This document shows, in pieces, positions 42,075-51,854 of a DNA stretch of 64,000 nucleotides. A model generated the notes under the pieces. It was not told the DNA's origin. It ran no database searches and saw nothing but the letters and a program-made list of their open reading frames with translations. The translations under genes and the position numbers were made by a program. Source of the stretch: Pseudomonas sp. Bc-h (lineage in GTDB: Bacteria > Pseudomonadota > Gammaproteobacteria > Pseudomonadales > Pseudomonadaceae); the NCBI RefSeq assembly GCF_002080045.1, contig NZ_MUIN01000011.1:556101-620100 (forward strand), in the 5' to 3' direction. Each line of letters starts with the position of its first letter. Positions within the stretch are counted from its first letter, which is position 1.

Positions 42075-43505
42075 CTAGAGCCCCAGTCTCTGCTGCAATT
42101 GCAGTGAGTAGTCCTGCCACTGGCTCAGCACCTTGAGCTGGTCAGGCGTGGCCTTCAACGAGTGTTCTATCAACGCCTTGGTAAAGCCTTTAAGCGTGTT
42201 TGGCGCCCCGGCCTGCGGGTCTGTCAGACGCCACTGGCAGAAACTCAACCAGCGCTGGCGATCCTCGGCGCTGAGGGTTTCTGCAAAGTTACGCGCGCGA
42301 TAGCGAAACAATAACTCGGGAAGACGCGGATCATCAAAAGGCCACGCTTCGCTGCCCAATTGCTGGGGGTCGGCAATACGAACCTGCTCGCAAAGACGGC
42401 GGTCACGGTCGTTAATAAAACCATCATATAACTGTTGTTCGGGGTCTTCGCTGACAGCGAATTCATCGCTCGCATAAACCTTTTTCAACTTGTCCTGCCA
42501 GATCGCCTGCCCTTCATTGAGCCGCATCACGCGTTCTTTGTAGACGTCCATATCCAACAGTAGTCGTTGACGATCTTCCTCGCGCAGCACGCTCAACGGC
42601 GCGACTACCGGGCATTTGTTTATATGGAGCAATTTGAGCGGAACCGGTAACTGCCCCCGCGCCAGATCCTCTCGGCGGGTATATAAACGCTGACGCAAGG
42701 TCTCGCCGTCTTCGTCCAGGAGCGGACTGTGGTCATGAAAAAGATCGCAGACAATCAGCGCATTGCGATTGGTCGGGTGCCAAGCCAGCGGCAGCACGAC
42801 GCTCAAATAACTTCGCGCTGCGGAAAAGCGCCCGGATATATGCACCAGTGGCTGCAGAAGGCGAATTTGCTCCTGCACCTTGTGCTTGCTGCGTAATTGG
42901 AAAAGATAGTCATAGAGCTTGGGTTGTTTATCACGAACCCGCCGCGCCAGTGCAATAGTTGCTCGTACATCGGAAAGCGCATCATGCGCCTGCCCGTGAT
43001 CAATGCCGTTGGCAGCCGTCAGGCGCTCAAGCTTGAGTGTGACCCGCCCGTCCTCTTCCGGCCAGACGATACCTTCGGGGCGCAGGGCATAGGCCGTTCG
43101 CACGACATCGATCAGATCCCAGCGACTGTTACCGCCCTGCCATTCTCGTCCGTAAGGATCGAAAAAGTTGCGATAAAGGCTGTAGCGAGTCATCTCGTCA
43201 TCGAAACGCAACGTGTTGTAACCCGCGCCGCACGTCCCTGGCTTCGCGAGTTCGGCATGCACGCGGGTCATGAAATCCGCTTCGCACAGCCCTTTTTCCG
43301 CCAGACGTGCTGGCGTGATGCCCGTTACCAGACAGGCTGCCGGATGCGGCAGGATGTCGTCGCTGGGCTGGCAGTACAGATTGACCGGCTCGGCGATTTC
43401 GTTGAGCTGATCGTCGGTACGGATGCCTGCCACTTGAAGAGGGCGATCGTTACGCGGATTGATCCCGGTGGTTTCGTAGTCGTACCAGAAAATGCTGGAA
43501 GTCAC
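42075..43505 (-). CDS. sbcB: Exodeoxyribonuclease I SbcB
   Basis: 3'-5' single-strand DNA exonuclease of 476 residues, the usual length. The DEDD exonuclease domain begins SSIFWYDYETTGINPRNDRP (Asp, Glu) and includes NSRWDLIDVVR and HDALSDVRATIALARR. The SH3-like and helical C-terminal domains follow. The start is GTG 43505, which gives the family N terminus; the frame stays open to 43604 but that part has no similarity. It acts in recombination and mismatch repair. Confidence 0.9.
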   Translation of the reverse strand: MTSSIFWYDYETTGINPRNDRPLQVAGIRTDDQLNEIAEPVNLYCQPSDDILPHPAACLVTGITPARLAEKGLCEADFMTRVHAELAKPGTCGAGYNTLRFDDEMTRYSLYRNFFDPYGREWQGGNSRWDLIDVVRTAYALRPEGIVWPEEDGRVTLKLERLTAANGIDHGQAHDALSDVRATIALARRVRDKQPKLYDYLFQLRSKHKVQEQIRLLQPLVHISGRFSAARSYLSVVLPLAWHPTNRNALIVCDLFHDHSPLLDEDGETLRQRLYTRREDLARGQLPVPLKLLHINKCPVVAPLSVLREEDRQRLLLDMDVYKERVMRLNEGQAIWQDKLKKVYASDEFAVSEDPEQQLYDGFINDRDRRLCEQVRIADPQQLGSEAWPFDDPRLPELLFRYRARNFAETLSAEDRQRWLSFCQWRLTDPQAGAPNTLKGFTKALIEHSLKATPDQLKVLSQWQDYSLQLQQRLGL

Positions 43506-43686
43506 GGGCTGATCCTGAGCAGAAGACCGGCAAAGTTTAACAGATGAAGTCGCCCTGCCCGGCTCGGCCTGACGCGGCTGTGACGATAGAGACGTTTCCC
43601 ACAAATTGTTTCCGTAACCTGCGGTTGCTTAGCTCTCCTACCGTGGCTAGCATCAAGCTTTAATCTCAGGCGCCCACCTCCCGACA

Positions 43687-44424
43687 ATGTCCTCCTCGCA
43701 AGCTTGGCCAAGGATCGCTGCGCAGCCTGCCCCGCTGGACACCCGCATCCGCATGGAAACCCCTGAAGGTATCGATCTGCTGCTGCGCCCGGCAGGGCTG
43801 TTGTCGCGCTCACTGGCGTTTTCCATTGACCTATTGATCCGCGGCGCATTGCTGGTGGGGTTGTTGTATATGTTTCAGGCGCTGGGTGAGTTCGGCACAG
43901 GTCTGTTTCTACTGGCGCTGTTCCTGATCAACTGGTGGTACATGGTGTTGTTCGAGGTGTTGAACCAGGGGCGCTCGCCGGGTAAACAAATCATGGGGCT
44001 GCGCGTGGTACATGACGACGGCACGCCAGTCGGTTGGTCCGCATCGCTGCTGCGTAATCTGTTGCGCTTTATCGATATGCTGCCTTTCGGCTACAGCGTC
44101 GGCGCTTTTACCTGTCTGCAACATCCCATGTTCAAGCGCTTGGGTGACCTCGCCGCAGGGACGCTGGTGATCTACCGTGACTCGTTAACAGAGCGGCCGG
44201 TTCTGCCAGAGGCGCAGCCGGTGGTTGCCCCGTTGGTACTGACACTTGAAGAACAACGCGCGGTGCTGGCATTCGCCGAGCGTCAGCAGACCATTTCTCC
44301 GGCACGCGCTCAGGAGCTGGCAACGATCCTCATCGCCCCGCTGCAGCTTCCCGCACACACGGCCCCTCAACATGCAGTTGACCAACTGAACGGCATCGCC
44401 CGCGGCTTGGCAGGGTCGATATGA
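43687..44424 (+). CDS. RDD family membrane protein (first gene of the MoxR operon)
   Basis: Membrane protein of 245 residues. The RDD domain (about 18-165) starts with IRMETPEGIDLLLRPAGLLS and SLAFSIDLLIRGALLVGL, with the later DLAAGTLVIYRD motif. Two to three helices lie at 45-120 and a soluble tail follows. It overlaps the next gene by 4 bases. Six genes (RDD, SpoIIM-like, DUF4129, DUF4350, MoxR, DUF58) form an overlapping operon seen across pseudomonads. Confidence 0.82.
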   Translation: MSSSQAWPRIAAQPAPLDTRIRMETPEGIDLLLRPAGLLSRSLAFSIDLLIRGALLVGLLYMFQALGEFGTGLFLLALFLINWWYMVLFEVLNQGRSPGKQIMGLRVVHDDGTPVGWSASLLRNLLRFIDMLPFGYSVGAFTCLQHPMFKRLGDLAAGTLVIYRDSLTERPVLPEAQPVVAPLVLTLEEQRAVLAFAERQQTISPARAQELATILIAPLQLPAHTAPQHAVDQLNGIARGLAGSI

Positions 44425-45401
44425 AACAGCGCCAGTTCGAACAACGCCATCAAGACACATGGCTGCACTTTGGCGAACGTCTTGATGCACTTGAACGCAG
44501 CCGGGGCAAAAATGACGCTGGCGACGGTTTCACTGAACAATACCGACAAATCTGCCAGCACCTGGCGCTGGCACAACAGCGTGGCTACAGCAGCCACGTT
44601 GTCGAGCCGCTGCAGCAACTGGCGATGCGTGGTCATCAACAGCTCTACCGCCATCGCAGCCAGTTCGCCGCTCAACTACTTAACTTCGTGCTCGCCGACT
44701 TTCCGCGTCTGGTGCGTGCCGAGTGGCGACTGATGGCACTGGCGAGCCTGCTGTTCTTCGGCAGCCTGATTGTCATGGGGCTTCTGGTCTATGGCTATCC
44801 TGATCTGATCTACAGCGTGGTCAGCCCTGCCCAGGTTGGCGAAATGGAGTCGATGTACGATCCCGCCGCGCCCCGCATCGGGCAGGCAGCGGAACGGGCA
44901 TCGAGCACTGACTGGCTGATGTTCGGCTATTACATCATGCACAACATCGGCATTGCCTTTCAGACCTTCGCCGGCGGTTTGCTGTTCGGTCTCGGCAGTC
45001 TGTTCTTCCTGTTCTTCAACGGTTTGATGATCGGCGCCGTAGCCGGTCACCTCACGGATGTCGGTTTCGGCGAAACTTTCTGGCCCTTCGTGGTCGGGCA
45101 TGGCGCTTTCGAACTGACCGCCATTGCATTGGCAGGCGCCGCCGGATTGAAACTTGGCTGGGCGCTGTTGGCTCCCGGCCCGATGCCGCGCGGCGAAGCA
45201 TTGCGAGTGGCCGCGCAAACCAGCGTGCGCCTGATCGGCGGCGTCATGCTGTTCCTTCTGATAGCAGCCTTTATAGAGGCTTACTGGTCATCGATGACAT
45301 GGCCGCACGCGAACACTAAATATCTGGTTGGGGCCGTGCTATGGGCACTGGTCGCGGCCTATCTGATATTTGCCGGACGATCCGCTCATGCGCCTGACTG
45401 A
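44421..45401 (+). CDS. SpoIIM-like (stage II sporulation protein M family) membrane protein
   Basis: Membrane protein of 326 residues. A soluble N-terminal helical part (1-105) precedes about six helices with the SpoIIM/DUF95 pattern (YYIMHNIGIAFQTFAGGLLFG, GHGAFELTAIALAGAAGLKLG). The name comes from sporulation proteins, but gram-negative members have no such role. It overlaps both neighbours. Confidence 0.82.
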   Translation: MKQRQFEQRHQDTWLHFGERLDALERSRGKNDAGDGFTEQYRQICQHLALAQQRGYSSHVVEPLQQLAMRGHQQLYRHRSQFAAQLLNFVLADFPRLVRAEWRLMALASLLFFGSLIVMGLLVYGYPDLIYSVVSPAQVGEMESMYDPAAPRIGQAAERASSTDWLMFGYYIMHNIGIAFQTFAGGLLFGLGSLFFLFFNGLMIGAVAGHLTDVGFGETFWPFVVGHGAFELTAIALAGAAGLKLGWALLAPGPMPRGEALRVAAQTSVRLIGGVMLFLLIAAFIEAYWSSMTWPHANTKYLVGAVLWALVAAYLIFAGRSAHAPD

Positions 45402-46980
45402 GGCCTGCGTCGTCATTCGCCCACGCAACCCATGGGAAGCCATTGATCTGGGTGTCCTGCTCGCGCGCCAACACCGGCGCCTGCTGATGACCAGTTGGGC
45501 AATCGTCACATTGCCGGTCTTCGCACTCCTCAGCCTGGTGCTCTGGGACTACCCCACCCTGGCCGTACTGCTGTTCTGGTGGCTGAAGCCTGCGTTTGAA
45601 CGCCTGCCGTTGTTGATTCTCTCCCAGGCCCTGTTCGGCGCGACACCTACACTCACGGCAGCGCTCAAGGCTTGGCCGCGTACGCTCAAGTCCCAACTGA
45701 TCGCCAGCCTGACCTGGCGCCGCTTCAGCCTGAGCCGCAGTTTCAATCTTCCGATTCAGCAGCTGGAGGGTCTCGACGGCCTGCCCCGCGCGCAAAGGAT
45801 CGCCCTTCTGGGCGAGAAAAACCTGCGGGTCGTGCGCCTCCTGACGTCCATGGGCAGCACGCTGGAGATGTGCCTTTGGGTCGGCGCGATGCTGCTGTTC
45901 TATGCGCTGATTCCACAGCAGATCGAACTCGACTGGTCCTGGCGCAGCCTGCTGGACATCGAGGGCAACTGGAACTGGCTGGAGCATCTCACCAACGCCT
46001 TTTATGCATTGGTGCTAGTTTTGTGGGGGCCGATTTACGTGTCGTGCGGTTTTACGCTGTACCTCAATCGCCGTACCACTCTCGAAGCCTGGGATATAGA
46101 GCTGGCCTTCCGCCGTTTACATCAGCGGGTGATGGGCAGCGCTTACGCTTTGATGATCGGCCTGGTGATTGCCTTCAGTGGTCTGCCATCTGAAGCGATG
46201 GCTGCTGCAAGGGCCGGCGAATCCACCTACAGCTGCCCTCTCCCCCCGCTGGATTCACCGTTGGCCGACGAGCAGCTCGCCAGCCCCTCTGCCCCTCGCC
46301 TGCTGAATCAGCCACTGAACAGTCAGGATTCGCGAGCAGCCATCAAAGGCGTACTGGATACTCCGCCCTTCAAGAACCCCAAGTCCGTATCGGGCTGGCG
46401 CCTTTCCGAGCAGAAACACGGCGCGAAAACCAGCGAGACGCCCAATTGGCTGACGAAGCTGATTGTCGGTTTGCTCAACGTCGGGAAGACCCTGTCGACT
46501 GTATTCGAGGCATTATTGTGGACGTCGATCACGCTGGTGGCTGCTTGGGTCATCTGGCGCTATCGGGCCTGGTTCACCACCTTTGTCAATGGCCCCGAAC
46601 GCAAGCCCAAGAGCAGACGTGAAACGCCCCAACAGTTATTTGGCCTGCAAGTGAGTGCCGAAAGCCTGCCTGATGACATCGCCAGCGCGGCAGAAAAACT
46701 CTGGTCCCACTCGCCCCGGGAAGCCTTGAGCCTGCTGTACCGCGCGCTGCTCAGTCGCTTGCTCACCGACTATCACCTGCCGCTAAAAAGCGCAGACACC
46801 GAAGGCCAGGTGCTGGAACGCATCGCAGGCCTGAATCAACCGCCTCTGCACACCTTCAGCCATGAACTTACCCGCCACTGGCAGAACCTGGCCTACGGTC
46901 ATCAAATTCCTGCCACCGACGTGCAAATCGCGCTGTGCGAAGACTGGCGAAGACTGTTCGCCTCGCAGGCTGACTCATGA
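45388..46980 (+). CDS. DUF4129 domain membrane protein
   Basis: Membrane protein of 530 residues. Several helices occupy about residues 38-290, followed by a proline-rich linker (CPLPPLDSPLADEQL), another helix (LLWTSITLVAAWVIWRY, about 377-395) and a C-terminal DUF4129 domain (about 430-525) with the pattern WSHSPREALSLLYRALLSRL. DUF4129 proteins accompany MoxR and DUF58 genes and often contain transglutaminase-like relatives. ATG 45388 is chosen. It overlaps the SpoIIM-like gene by 14 bases. Confidence 0.78.
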   Translation: MRLTEACVVIRPRNPWEAIDLGVLLARQHRRLLMTSWAIVTLPVFALLSLVLWDYPTLAVLLFWWLKPAFERLPLLILSQALFGATPTLTAALKAWPRTLKSQLIASLTWRRFSLSRSFNLPIQQLEGLDGLPRAQRIALLGEKNLRVVRLLTSMGSTLEMCLWVGAMLLFYALIPQQIELDWSWRSLLDIEGNWNWLEHLTNAFYALVLVLWGPIYVSCGFTLYLNRRTTLEAWDIELAFRRLHQRVMGSAYALMIGLVIAFSGLPSEAMAAARAGESTYSCPLPPLDSPLADEQLASPSAPRLLNQPLNSQDSRAAIKGVLDTPPFKNPKSVSGWRLSEQKHGAKTSETPNWLTKLIVGLLNVGKTLSTVFEALLWTSITLVAAWVIWRYRAWFTTFVNGPERKPKSRRETPQQLFGLQVSAESLPDDIASAAEKLWSHSPREALSLLYRALLSRLLTDYHLPLKSADTEGQVLERIAGLNQPPLHTFSHELTRHWQNLAYGHQIPATDVQIALCEDWRRLFASQADS

Positions 46981-48194
46981 GCCGACGCCTGTGGGTATTG
47001 ACCGCCGCAGTGGTGCTGGTCGGCCTGGTCGTCGCCAGCATGCCGCTGATCAAACGCCTGGAGCATTATCAGGAAGTGGTCGATCAAGGCCCTTCCCCCG
47101 AAGTACGGGCCAATGCGTATCTGGCGGCGCAAACCTTCCTTCGCCAGCGCGGCATTTCGGTCAAGGCCATTCAGGCGCTCAACAACCTGCCCGAGAGTAG
47201 CCAGCAGGCGCAGACTCTGATGCTTCTGGATACCCGGGAAAAAATGACGCCGGCCCAAGTCACACGCCTGCTGAGCTGGGTCCGTGCCGGTGGGCGCCTG
47301 GTGTTCGTCGCCGAGCAGCTCTGGGACGAAAAGAAAGGCCGTAGCGGCGATCTGTTGCTCGATCAGTTGCAGATCCATCAATTCCTTACCCGCGACCTGC
47401 GCGAACAGGACCGACGGCGTGAGCGTGAACAGATCAAGCCAGTCATTCCCTTGAGTACGCCAGACATCGAAGCACCGAAAACGCCCTGGCCGGAGCTGAC
47501 CAGACTCTACGTACAAAACGAAAACGACCCTGCCTACATGAGTTTCGATCCCGCGTTTCACCTGGACGATCCTCAGGATCATGCTCAGTCGTGGGCCAAC
47601 AGCGCCGATGCCACGCATCTGCTGCAGATGGTTTACGGCAATGGCCTGATCACCATCCTTACCGATGCCGACCTGTGGAAAACCCGCACCATCGGCAAAT
47701 ACGACAACGCCTGGCTGCTGTGGTACCTGAGCCAGGACAGCGCCGTAACAATGCTGCTGCGAACCGATCACGACGATCTGTTTGCGTTGCTCTGGAAATA
47801 TTTCCCGCAAGCATTACTGGCTCTGGCGCTATGCCTGGGGGCCGGCCTTTGGCACGCTGGCACCCGCCAGGGGCCAATGCATCCAGTACCTTCGCGGGCC
47901 CGGCGACAGTTGAGCGAGCACTTGCGCGCCAACGCCGACTTCCTGCTGCGGCGCAAAGGCCAGCACGCTTTACTGCGCGCGCTGCAGCAAGACATCGTGC
48001 GCCGCGCCCGCCAGCGACATCCCGGCTTTGAAACGTTGCCAGTCACCGAGCAGTGGCAGATGCTGGGACGCATGACCCGACAACCGACCAGCGACGTCGG
48101 CCAGGCACTGCGTCCACGCCTTGAAGAACGCCTGTCCAGCACCGAATTCACCCGCCAGGTTGCCTACCTGCAAACACTCAGGAATGCCTTATGA
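46977..48194 (+). CDS. DUF4350 domain membrane-anchored protein
   Basis: Protein of 405 residues. An N-terminal anchor (LWVLTAAVVLVGLVVASMPL) leads to a periplasmic DUF4350 region (about 40-240) with LLSWVRAGGRLVFVAEQLWD, resembling a glutamine-amidotransferase-like fold used as binding domain. A second helix (PQALLALALCLGAGLWHAG, about 278-296) and a cytoplasmic tail end it. It overlaps its neighbours by 4 bases on each side. Confidence 0.78.
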   Translation: MSRRLWVLTAAVVLVGLVVASMPLIKRLEHYQEVVDQGPSPEVRANAYLAAQTFLRQRGISVKAIQALNNLPESSQQAQTLMLLDTREKMTPAQVTRLLSWVRAGGRLVFVAEQLWDEKKGRSGDLLLDQLQIHQFLTRDLREQDRRREREQIKPVIPLSTPDIEAPKTPWPELTRLYVQNENDPAYMSFDPAFHLDDPQDHAQSWANSADATHLLQMVYGNGLITILTDADLWKTRTIGKYDNAWLLWYLSQDSAVTMLLRTDHDDLFALLWKYFPQALLALALCLGAGLWHAGTRQGPMHPVPSRARRQLSEHLRANADFLLRRKGQHALLRALQQDIVRRARQRHPGFETLPVTEQWQMLGRMTRQPTSDVGQALRPRLEERLSSTEFTRQVAYLQTLRNAL

Positions 48195-49264
48195 GCGATC
48201 ACCCGACCGAACAGTCGAGCAGCGTAGCGAGCCCTGCAGAACACACGGAGCAATCTGCCGCCGAGCACAAGGACAGCCAGCCCACGCCGACCAGCAGTCC
48301 GGCGCAGCAGCGTCAGCGCGCCATCCATCTGGCCCAGGCCGTGCGCCTCGAATTGCAGAAAGCCGTGATCGGGCAGAACGCGGTGATCGACGACGTGCTT
48401 ACAGCCCTGATCGGCGGCGGCCATGTCCTGATTGAAGGCGTCCCCGGCCTTGGCAAGACATTGCTGGTCCGAGCCTTGGCGCGCTGTTTCGGTGGGGAGT
48501 TCGCGCGCATCCAGTTCACCCCGGACCTGATGCCCAGCGACGTCACCGGGCATGCCGTCTACGACATGCAGACCGAGCAGTTCAAGCTGCGCAAGGGCCC
48601 GCTGTTCACCAACATTCTGCTAGCGGACGAGATCAATCGTGCCCCGGCGAAAACCCAGGCCGCGCTGCTCGAAGCCATGCAGGAGCGTCAGGTGACCCTT
48701 GAAGGCCGCGCCCTGCCGGTCCCGCAACCGTTCATGGTTCTGGCGACACAGAACCCCATCGAACAGGAAGGGACTTATCCGCTGCCGGAGGCCGAGCTCG
48801 ACCGCTTCATGCTCAAGTTGCGCATGGATTATCCCCAGGCCGAACAGGAACTGGACATGGTGCGTCAGGTGACTCGGTCATCGCGCTCCGACATGCTCGA
48901 CGTGCGGCCATTGCGCACGCTGATGCAAGCCAGGGACGTCCAGGCGCTGCAACGCATCGCCAGCGATCTGCCGGTGGATGAACAGGTGCTCGACTATGCC
49001 GTACGCCTGGCCCGCGCCACCCGCACATGGCCCGGCCTGACCCTCGGCGCGGGCCCACGTGCATCGATCGCGCTGGTGCGTGGCGGACGCGCCAGAGCCC
49101 TGCTGCGGGGAGGCGAATTCGTGGTTCCCGACGACATCAAAGGCTGCGCACTGGCGGTCCTGAGGCATCGGGTCAGACTGTCGCCCGAACTGGATATCGA
49201 AGGTATGTCGGTGGATCAGGTACTCAAGCAATTGCTCGATCAGGTTCCGGCGCCTCGTCAATGA
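48191..49264 (+). CDS. MoxR family AAA+ ATPase
   Basis: AAA+ chaperone-like ATPase of 357 residues. Walker A is GVPGLGKTLLVRAL near residue 83, Walker B LLADEINRAPAKTQAALLEAM, sensor 1 VLATQNPIEQEGTYPLPEAELDRF, all standard for MoxR. The first 40 residues form a polar tail (serine, alanine and glutamate rich) longer than in many members. With the DUF58 protein it likely inserts or matures protein complexes, as methanol-dehydrogenase-type MoxR proteins do. The client here is unknown. Confidence 0.9.
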   Translation: MSDHPTEQSSSVASPAEHTEQSAAEHKDSQPTPTSSPAQQRQRAIHLAQAVRLELQKAVIGQNAVIDDVLTALIGGGHVLIEGVPGLGKTLLVRALARCFGGEFARIQFTPDLMPSDVTGHAVYDMQTEQFKLRKGPLFTNILLADEINRAPAKTQAALLEAMQERQVTLEGRALPVPQPFMVLATQNPIEQEGTYPLPEAELDRFMLKLRMDYPQAEQELDMVRQVTRSSRSDMLDVRPLRTLMQARDVQALQRIASDLPVDEQVLDYAVRLARATRTWPGLTLGAGPRASIALVRGGRARALLRGGEFVVPDDIKGCALAVLRHRVRLSPELDIEGMSVDQVLKQLLDQVPAPRQ

Positions 49265-50616
49265 AGCAACTGCTCAAGCCGTCGACCCGACTGCTCTGGT
49301 GGCTGGTAGGTCTGGCCGGCTTCGCCGTGCTGCTCGGTCTTTTGCAATCACTGGGACGTGGCCCGACGGCCAGGCTCGATGACGTGTTCTGGGCGCTGCT
49401 GTGCGTCATCGGCGTACTGGCTGCACTGGACGGATTCTGGCTGTGGCGCCTGCCCTCACCGCGTGTGCAGCGTCACCTGCCCGGCAGTCTGGCGTTGGGA
49501 CGCTGGAGCGAAGTACGGATCGAAATTCAACATGACTGGCTGCGCTCAGTCCCCCTGAGCCTGTTCGATCATGGCCCCGAAGGCCCCGGTAATCATTTCG
49601 AGATGGAAAACCTGCCGCAGGAAATGCTGATGCGCAAGCAGCGCAAGGCGCAGTTGAGCTATCGACTGCGCCCCACCAGCCGTGGGCATTTCACGTTCGA
49701 ACGCATTGAAATCCAGCTTCGCAGCCCGTTGCGGTTGTGGCTTTCCCGTCGTTACCTCCCGGCACTCAACTCGGCACGGGTCTATCCGGACTTCGCCCGT
49801 CTGCACAATGGTCAGTTGTTGGCGGTGGATAACTGGCTCAGTCAGATCGGTGTGCGTCAGCGTCAACGCAGGGGACTGGGCCTGGAATTCAATCAACTGC
49901 GCGAGTTTCGCGAAGGCGACAGTCTGCGTCAGATCGACTGGAAAGCCACCGCCCGACAACGTATCCCGATCGCCAGGGAGTACCAGGATGAACGGGATCA
50001 ACAGATTGTCTTTCTGCTCGATTGCGGCAGGCGAATGCGCAGTCAGGACGGCGAACTGACCCACTTCGATCACGCGCTCAATGCCTGCCTCTTGCTCGGC
50101 TACGTTGCCTTGCGCCAAGGCGACGCGGTGGGGGTGTCGACCTTCGCCGCCGAACAGAACCGTCACCTGTCGCCGGTCAAGGGCGCGGCTCAGTTGAACC
50201 TGCTGCTCAACCACGTCTTTGACCTCGAGACCACGCAGCAACCCGCCGACTACAGCGGCGCCATTCGACACCTGCTCGCCAGACAGAAACGTCGCGCGCT
50301 GGTAGTGCTGGTCACCAACCTGCGTGACGAGGACGACGAGGAGTTACTGAGCGCGGCCAAACAACTGAGCCGTCATCATCGGGTACTGGTTGCCAGCCTG
50401 CGCGAAGAAATTCTGGATCAGCAACGCGACTCCCCTGTGCAGACATGGCAACAGGCGCTGGACTACTGCGGGACGGTGGACTTCCTGAATGCGCGGGCGG
50501 GGCTGCATGAGCGGTTGAGCGCCCATGGCATTCCTGTACTGGACGTGCGCCCCGGCGAACTGGGGCCGCAGTTGGTCACTCGCTATCTTGGCTGGAAGAA
50601 AGCCGGCACCTTATAA
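49261..50616 (+). CDS. DUF58 domain protein
   Basis: Membrane-anchored protein of 451 residues. Two N-terminal helices (about 10-60) precede a beta-rich segment and the DUF58 core (LEFNQLREFREGDSLRQIDW), followed by a von Willebrand A-like domain (QIVFLLDCGRRMRS). ATG 49261 overlaps the moxR stop; a longer frame starts inside moxR and is rejected. It is the last gene of the MoxR operon and probably the adaptor partner of the ATPase. Confidence 0.87.
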   Translation: MKQLLKPSTRLLWWLVGLAGFAVLLGLLQSLGRGPTARLDDVFWALLCVIGVLAALDGFWLWRLPSPRVQRHLPGSLALGRWSEVRIEIQHDWLRSVPLSLFDHGPEGPGNHFEMENLPQEMLMRKQRKAQLSYRLRPTSRGHFTFERIEIQLRSPLRLWLSRRYLPALNSARVYPDFARLHNGQLLAVDNWLSQIGVRQRQRRGLGLEFNQLREFREGDSLRQIDWKATARQRIPIAREYQDERDQQIVFLLDCGRRMRSQDGELTHFDHALNACLLLGYVALRQGDAVGVSTFAAEQNRHLSPVKGAAQLNLLLNHVFDLETTQQPADYSGAIRHLLARQKRRALVVLVTNLRDEDDEELLSAAKQLSRHHRVLVASLREEILDQQRDSPVQTWQQALDYCGTVDFLNARAGLHERLSAHGIPVLDVRPGELGPQLVTRYLGWKKAGTL

Positions 50617-50626
50617 GGGTGCCGTT

Positions 50627-50986
50627 TCACGCCGAGGCTTCCAAAGGATAGAAGCTGAAGTAGCGCTGCAACGCCTGAATCAGGTGGTAGTACTCGGGCG
50701 GCGCTGCCTGAAGCTTGAAACCCGAGTCGAAAACACCCGGCGTTTCATCTTCCTGGCACCACAGGCAGCTGGCATTGATGTCGATGTTATAGACCCCGTT
50801 TTTCCCATCCGGGACTTTCAAGCGCAGTTGAAAGTCGGCCCCGACGAGAATCGGCAAGTCGCTGATCAGCATCATGCCCTGTTCCGAAACATTACCCAGA
50901 CACCCCAGCGGTTTGTCGGTGTATCGATTGAACACCTGCAGGTAATACGGTAACTGGTGACGCTCGATTCGTCTTTCGTTGAGCAT
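50627..50986 (-). CDS. PilZ domain protein
   Basis: Protein of 119 residues, a single PilZ domain. MLNERRIERHQLPYYLQVFNR provides the N-terminal RxxxR c-di-GMP-binding motif (RRIER, then RH), and LGNVSEQGMMLISDLPI provides the second motif in the place of DxSxxG (NVSEQG). Family members bind cyclic di-GMP and alter motility or polysaccharide production. The change from DxSxxG to NxSxxG may weaken binding. Convergent with the DUF58 gene. Confidence 0.85.
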   Translation of the reverse strand: MLNERRIERHQLPYYLQVFNRYTDKPLGCLGNVSEQGMMLISDLPILVGADFQLRLKVPDGKNGVYNIDINASCLWCQEDETPGVFDSGFKLQAAPPEYYHLIQALQRYFSFYPLEASA

Positions 50987-51301
50987 TGGACACTCGCCCC
51001 GGGATGACCATTGAGCATGGTCGCGCTAGTGCATTGAGATTCGGTCGAACGCGGAACTGCTCAGACGACGTACACAATCGAATCCACCTGTTCATTACAA
51101 CAGGGACGTCATCTGACTCACCAGCCGTAACCGAAGTCACCGATCCGATTATTCGATTTGGCGATAACCGCCGCATTTCAATAACCAGATCGTCCTTCGC
51201 CACTCCTGTGATGAAATCTTAGGTCCCTATGTAATTTCAGCCTAGCTCAAGCTGACGCAAGATCCACCCAAAAAAGAGACCGACCATCCGTTCGGGTGTA
51301 A
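50987..51301. other. Intergenic region between PilZ protein and lipoprotein genes
   Basis: A 315-base gap that carries the PilZ gene promoter on the minus strand and the end of the lipoprotein transcript. A weak hairpin with a T run follows the lipoprotein stop on the minus strand (near 51270-51297). Nothing else was recognised. Confidence 0.4.
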
Positions 51302-51676
51302 CTAAAGTGAAGCAGGTCTAGTGACGGCCGGCGGTGCCAGATTGTCATGCCCCAGCTGATGCAGGGTATCCAGACGCGCCTGAGCACGATATGCGTACTC
51401 GCTGGACGGGTACTGGTTGATGATGAACTGGTACGTCTGCACAGCATCCACGTACAATTTCTGGCGTTCCAGGCACTGCCCGCGCAACATCGACACTTCC
51501 GGCTGTACATAGCGACGGGAACGGCTTTCGCGGTCCACCTTCGACAGGTTGTACATCACCGCATCGCAATCGCCTTGGGCGTACGCGCGGTTGGCGTTAT
51601 TCAGATGGCTGTTCATTGCCCAACGGGTGCAACCGCTCAAGGCAGCCAGCGCCACTAATATCATCACGATTCGCAT
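51302..51676 (-). CDS. TPR-type lipoprotein
   Basis: Lipoprotein of 124 residues. The signal ends in the lipobox LAALSGC (Cys16). The mature part has TPR-like helices (LNNANRAYAQGDCDAVMYNLSKV and YVDAVQTYQFIINQYPSSEYAYRAQARLD), in the style of YfgM/Tol-Pal-associated lipoproteins. GGAGA precedes ATG 51676. Located in the envelope, probably at the outer membrane; the role is unknown. It is divergent from pykA. Confidence 0.82.
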   Translation of the reverse strand: MRIVMILVALAALSGCTRWAMNSHLNNANRAYAQGDCDAVMYNLSKVDRESRSRRYVQPEVSMLRGQCLERQKLYVDAVQTYQFIINQYPSSEYAYRAQARLDTLHQLGHDNLAPPAVTRPASL

Positions 51677-51854
51677 GAGAGTCTCCTGTGCTCTGCATTG
51701 TATCGGCGCACCGCAGGAATTCTTCAAGGCCGATTTGGGTGCCGCCGGTCTGCCCGTTGCCCAGTCAAATGCCACCCAGGTAGTGCAAAGGAACAATGAC
51801 TACAGGCCAATACAGTAGTAGCCTCTCGCTGCGCTTCATTTAAGGAGTTTGTGC

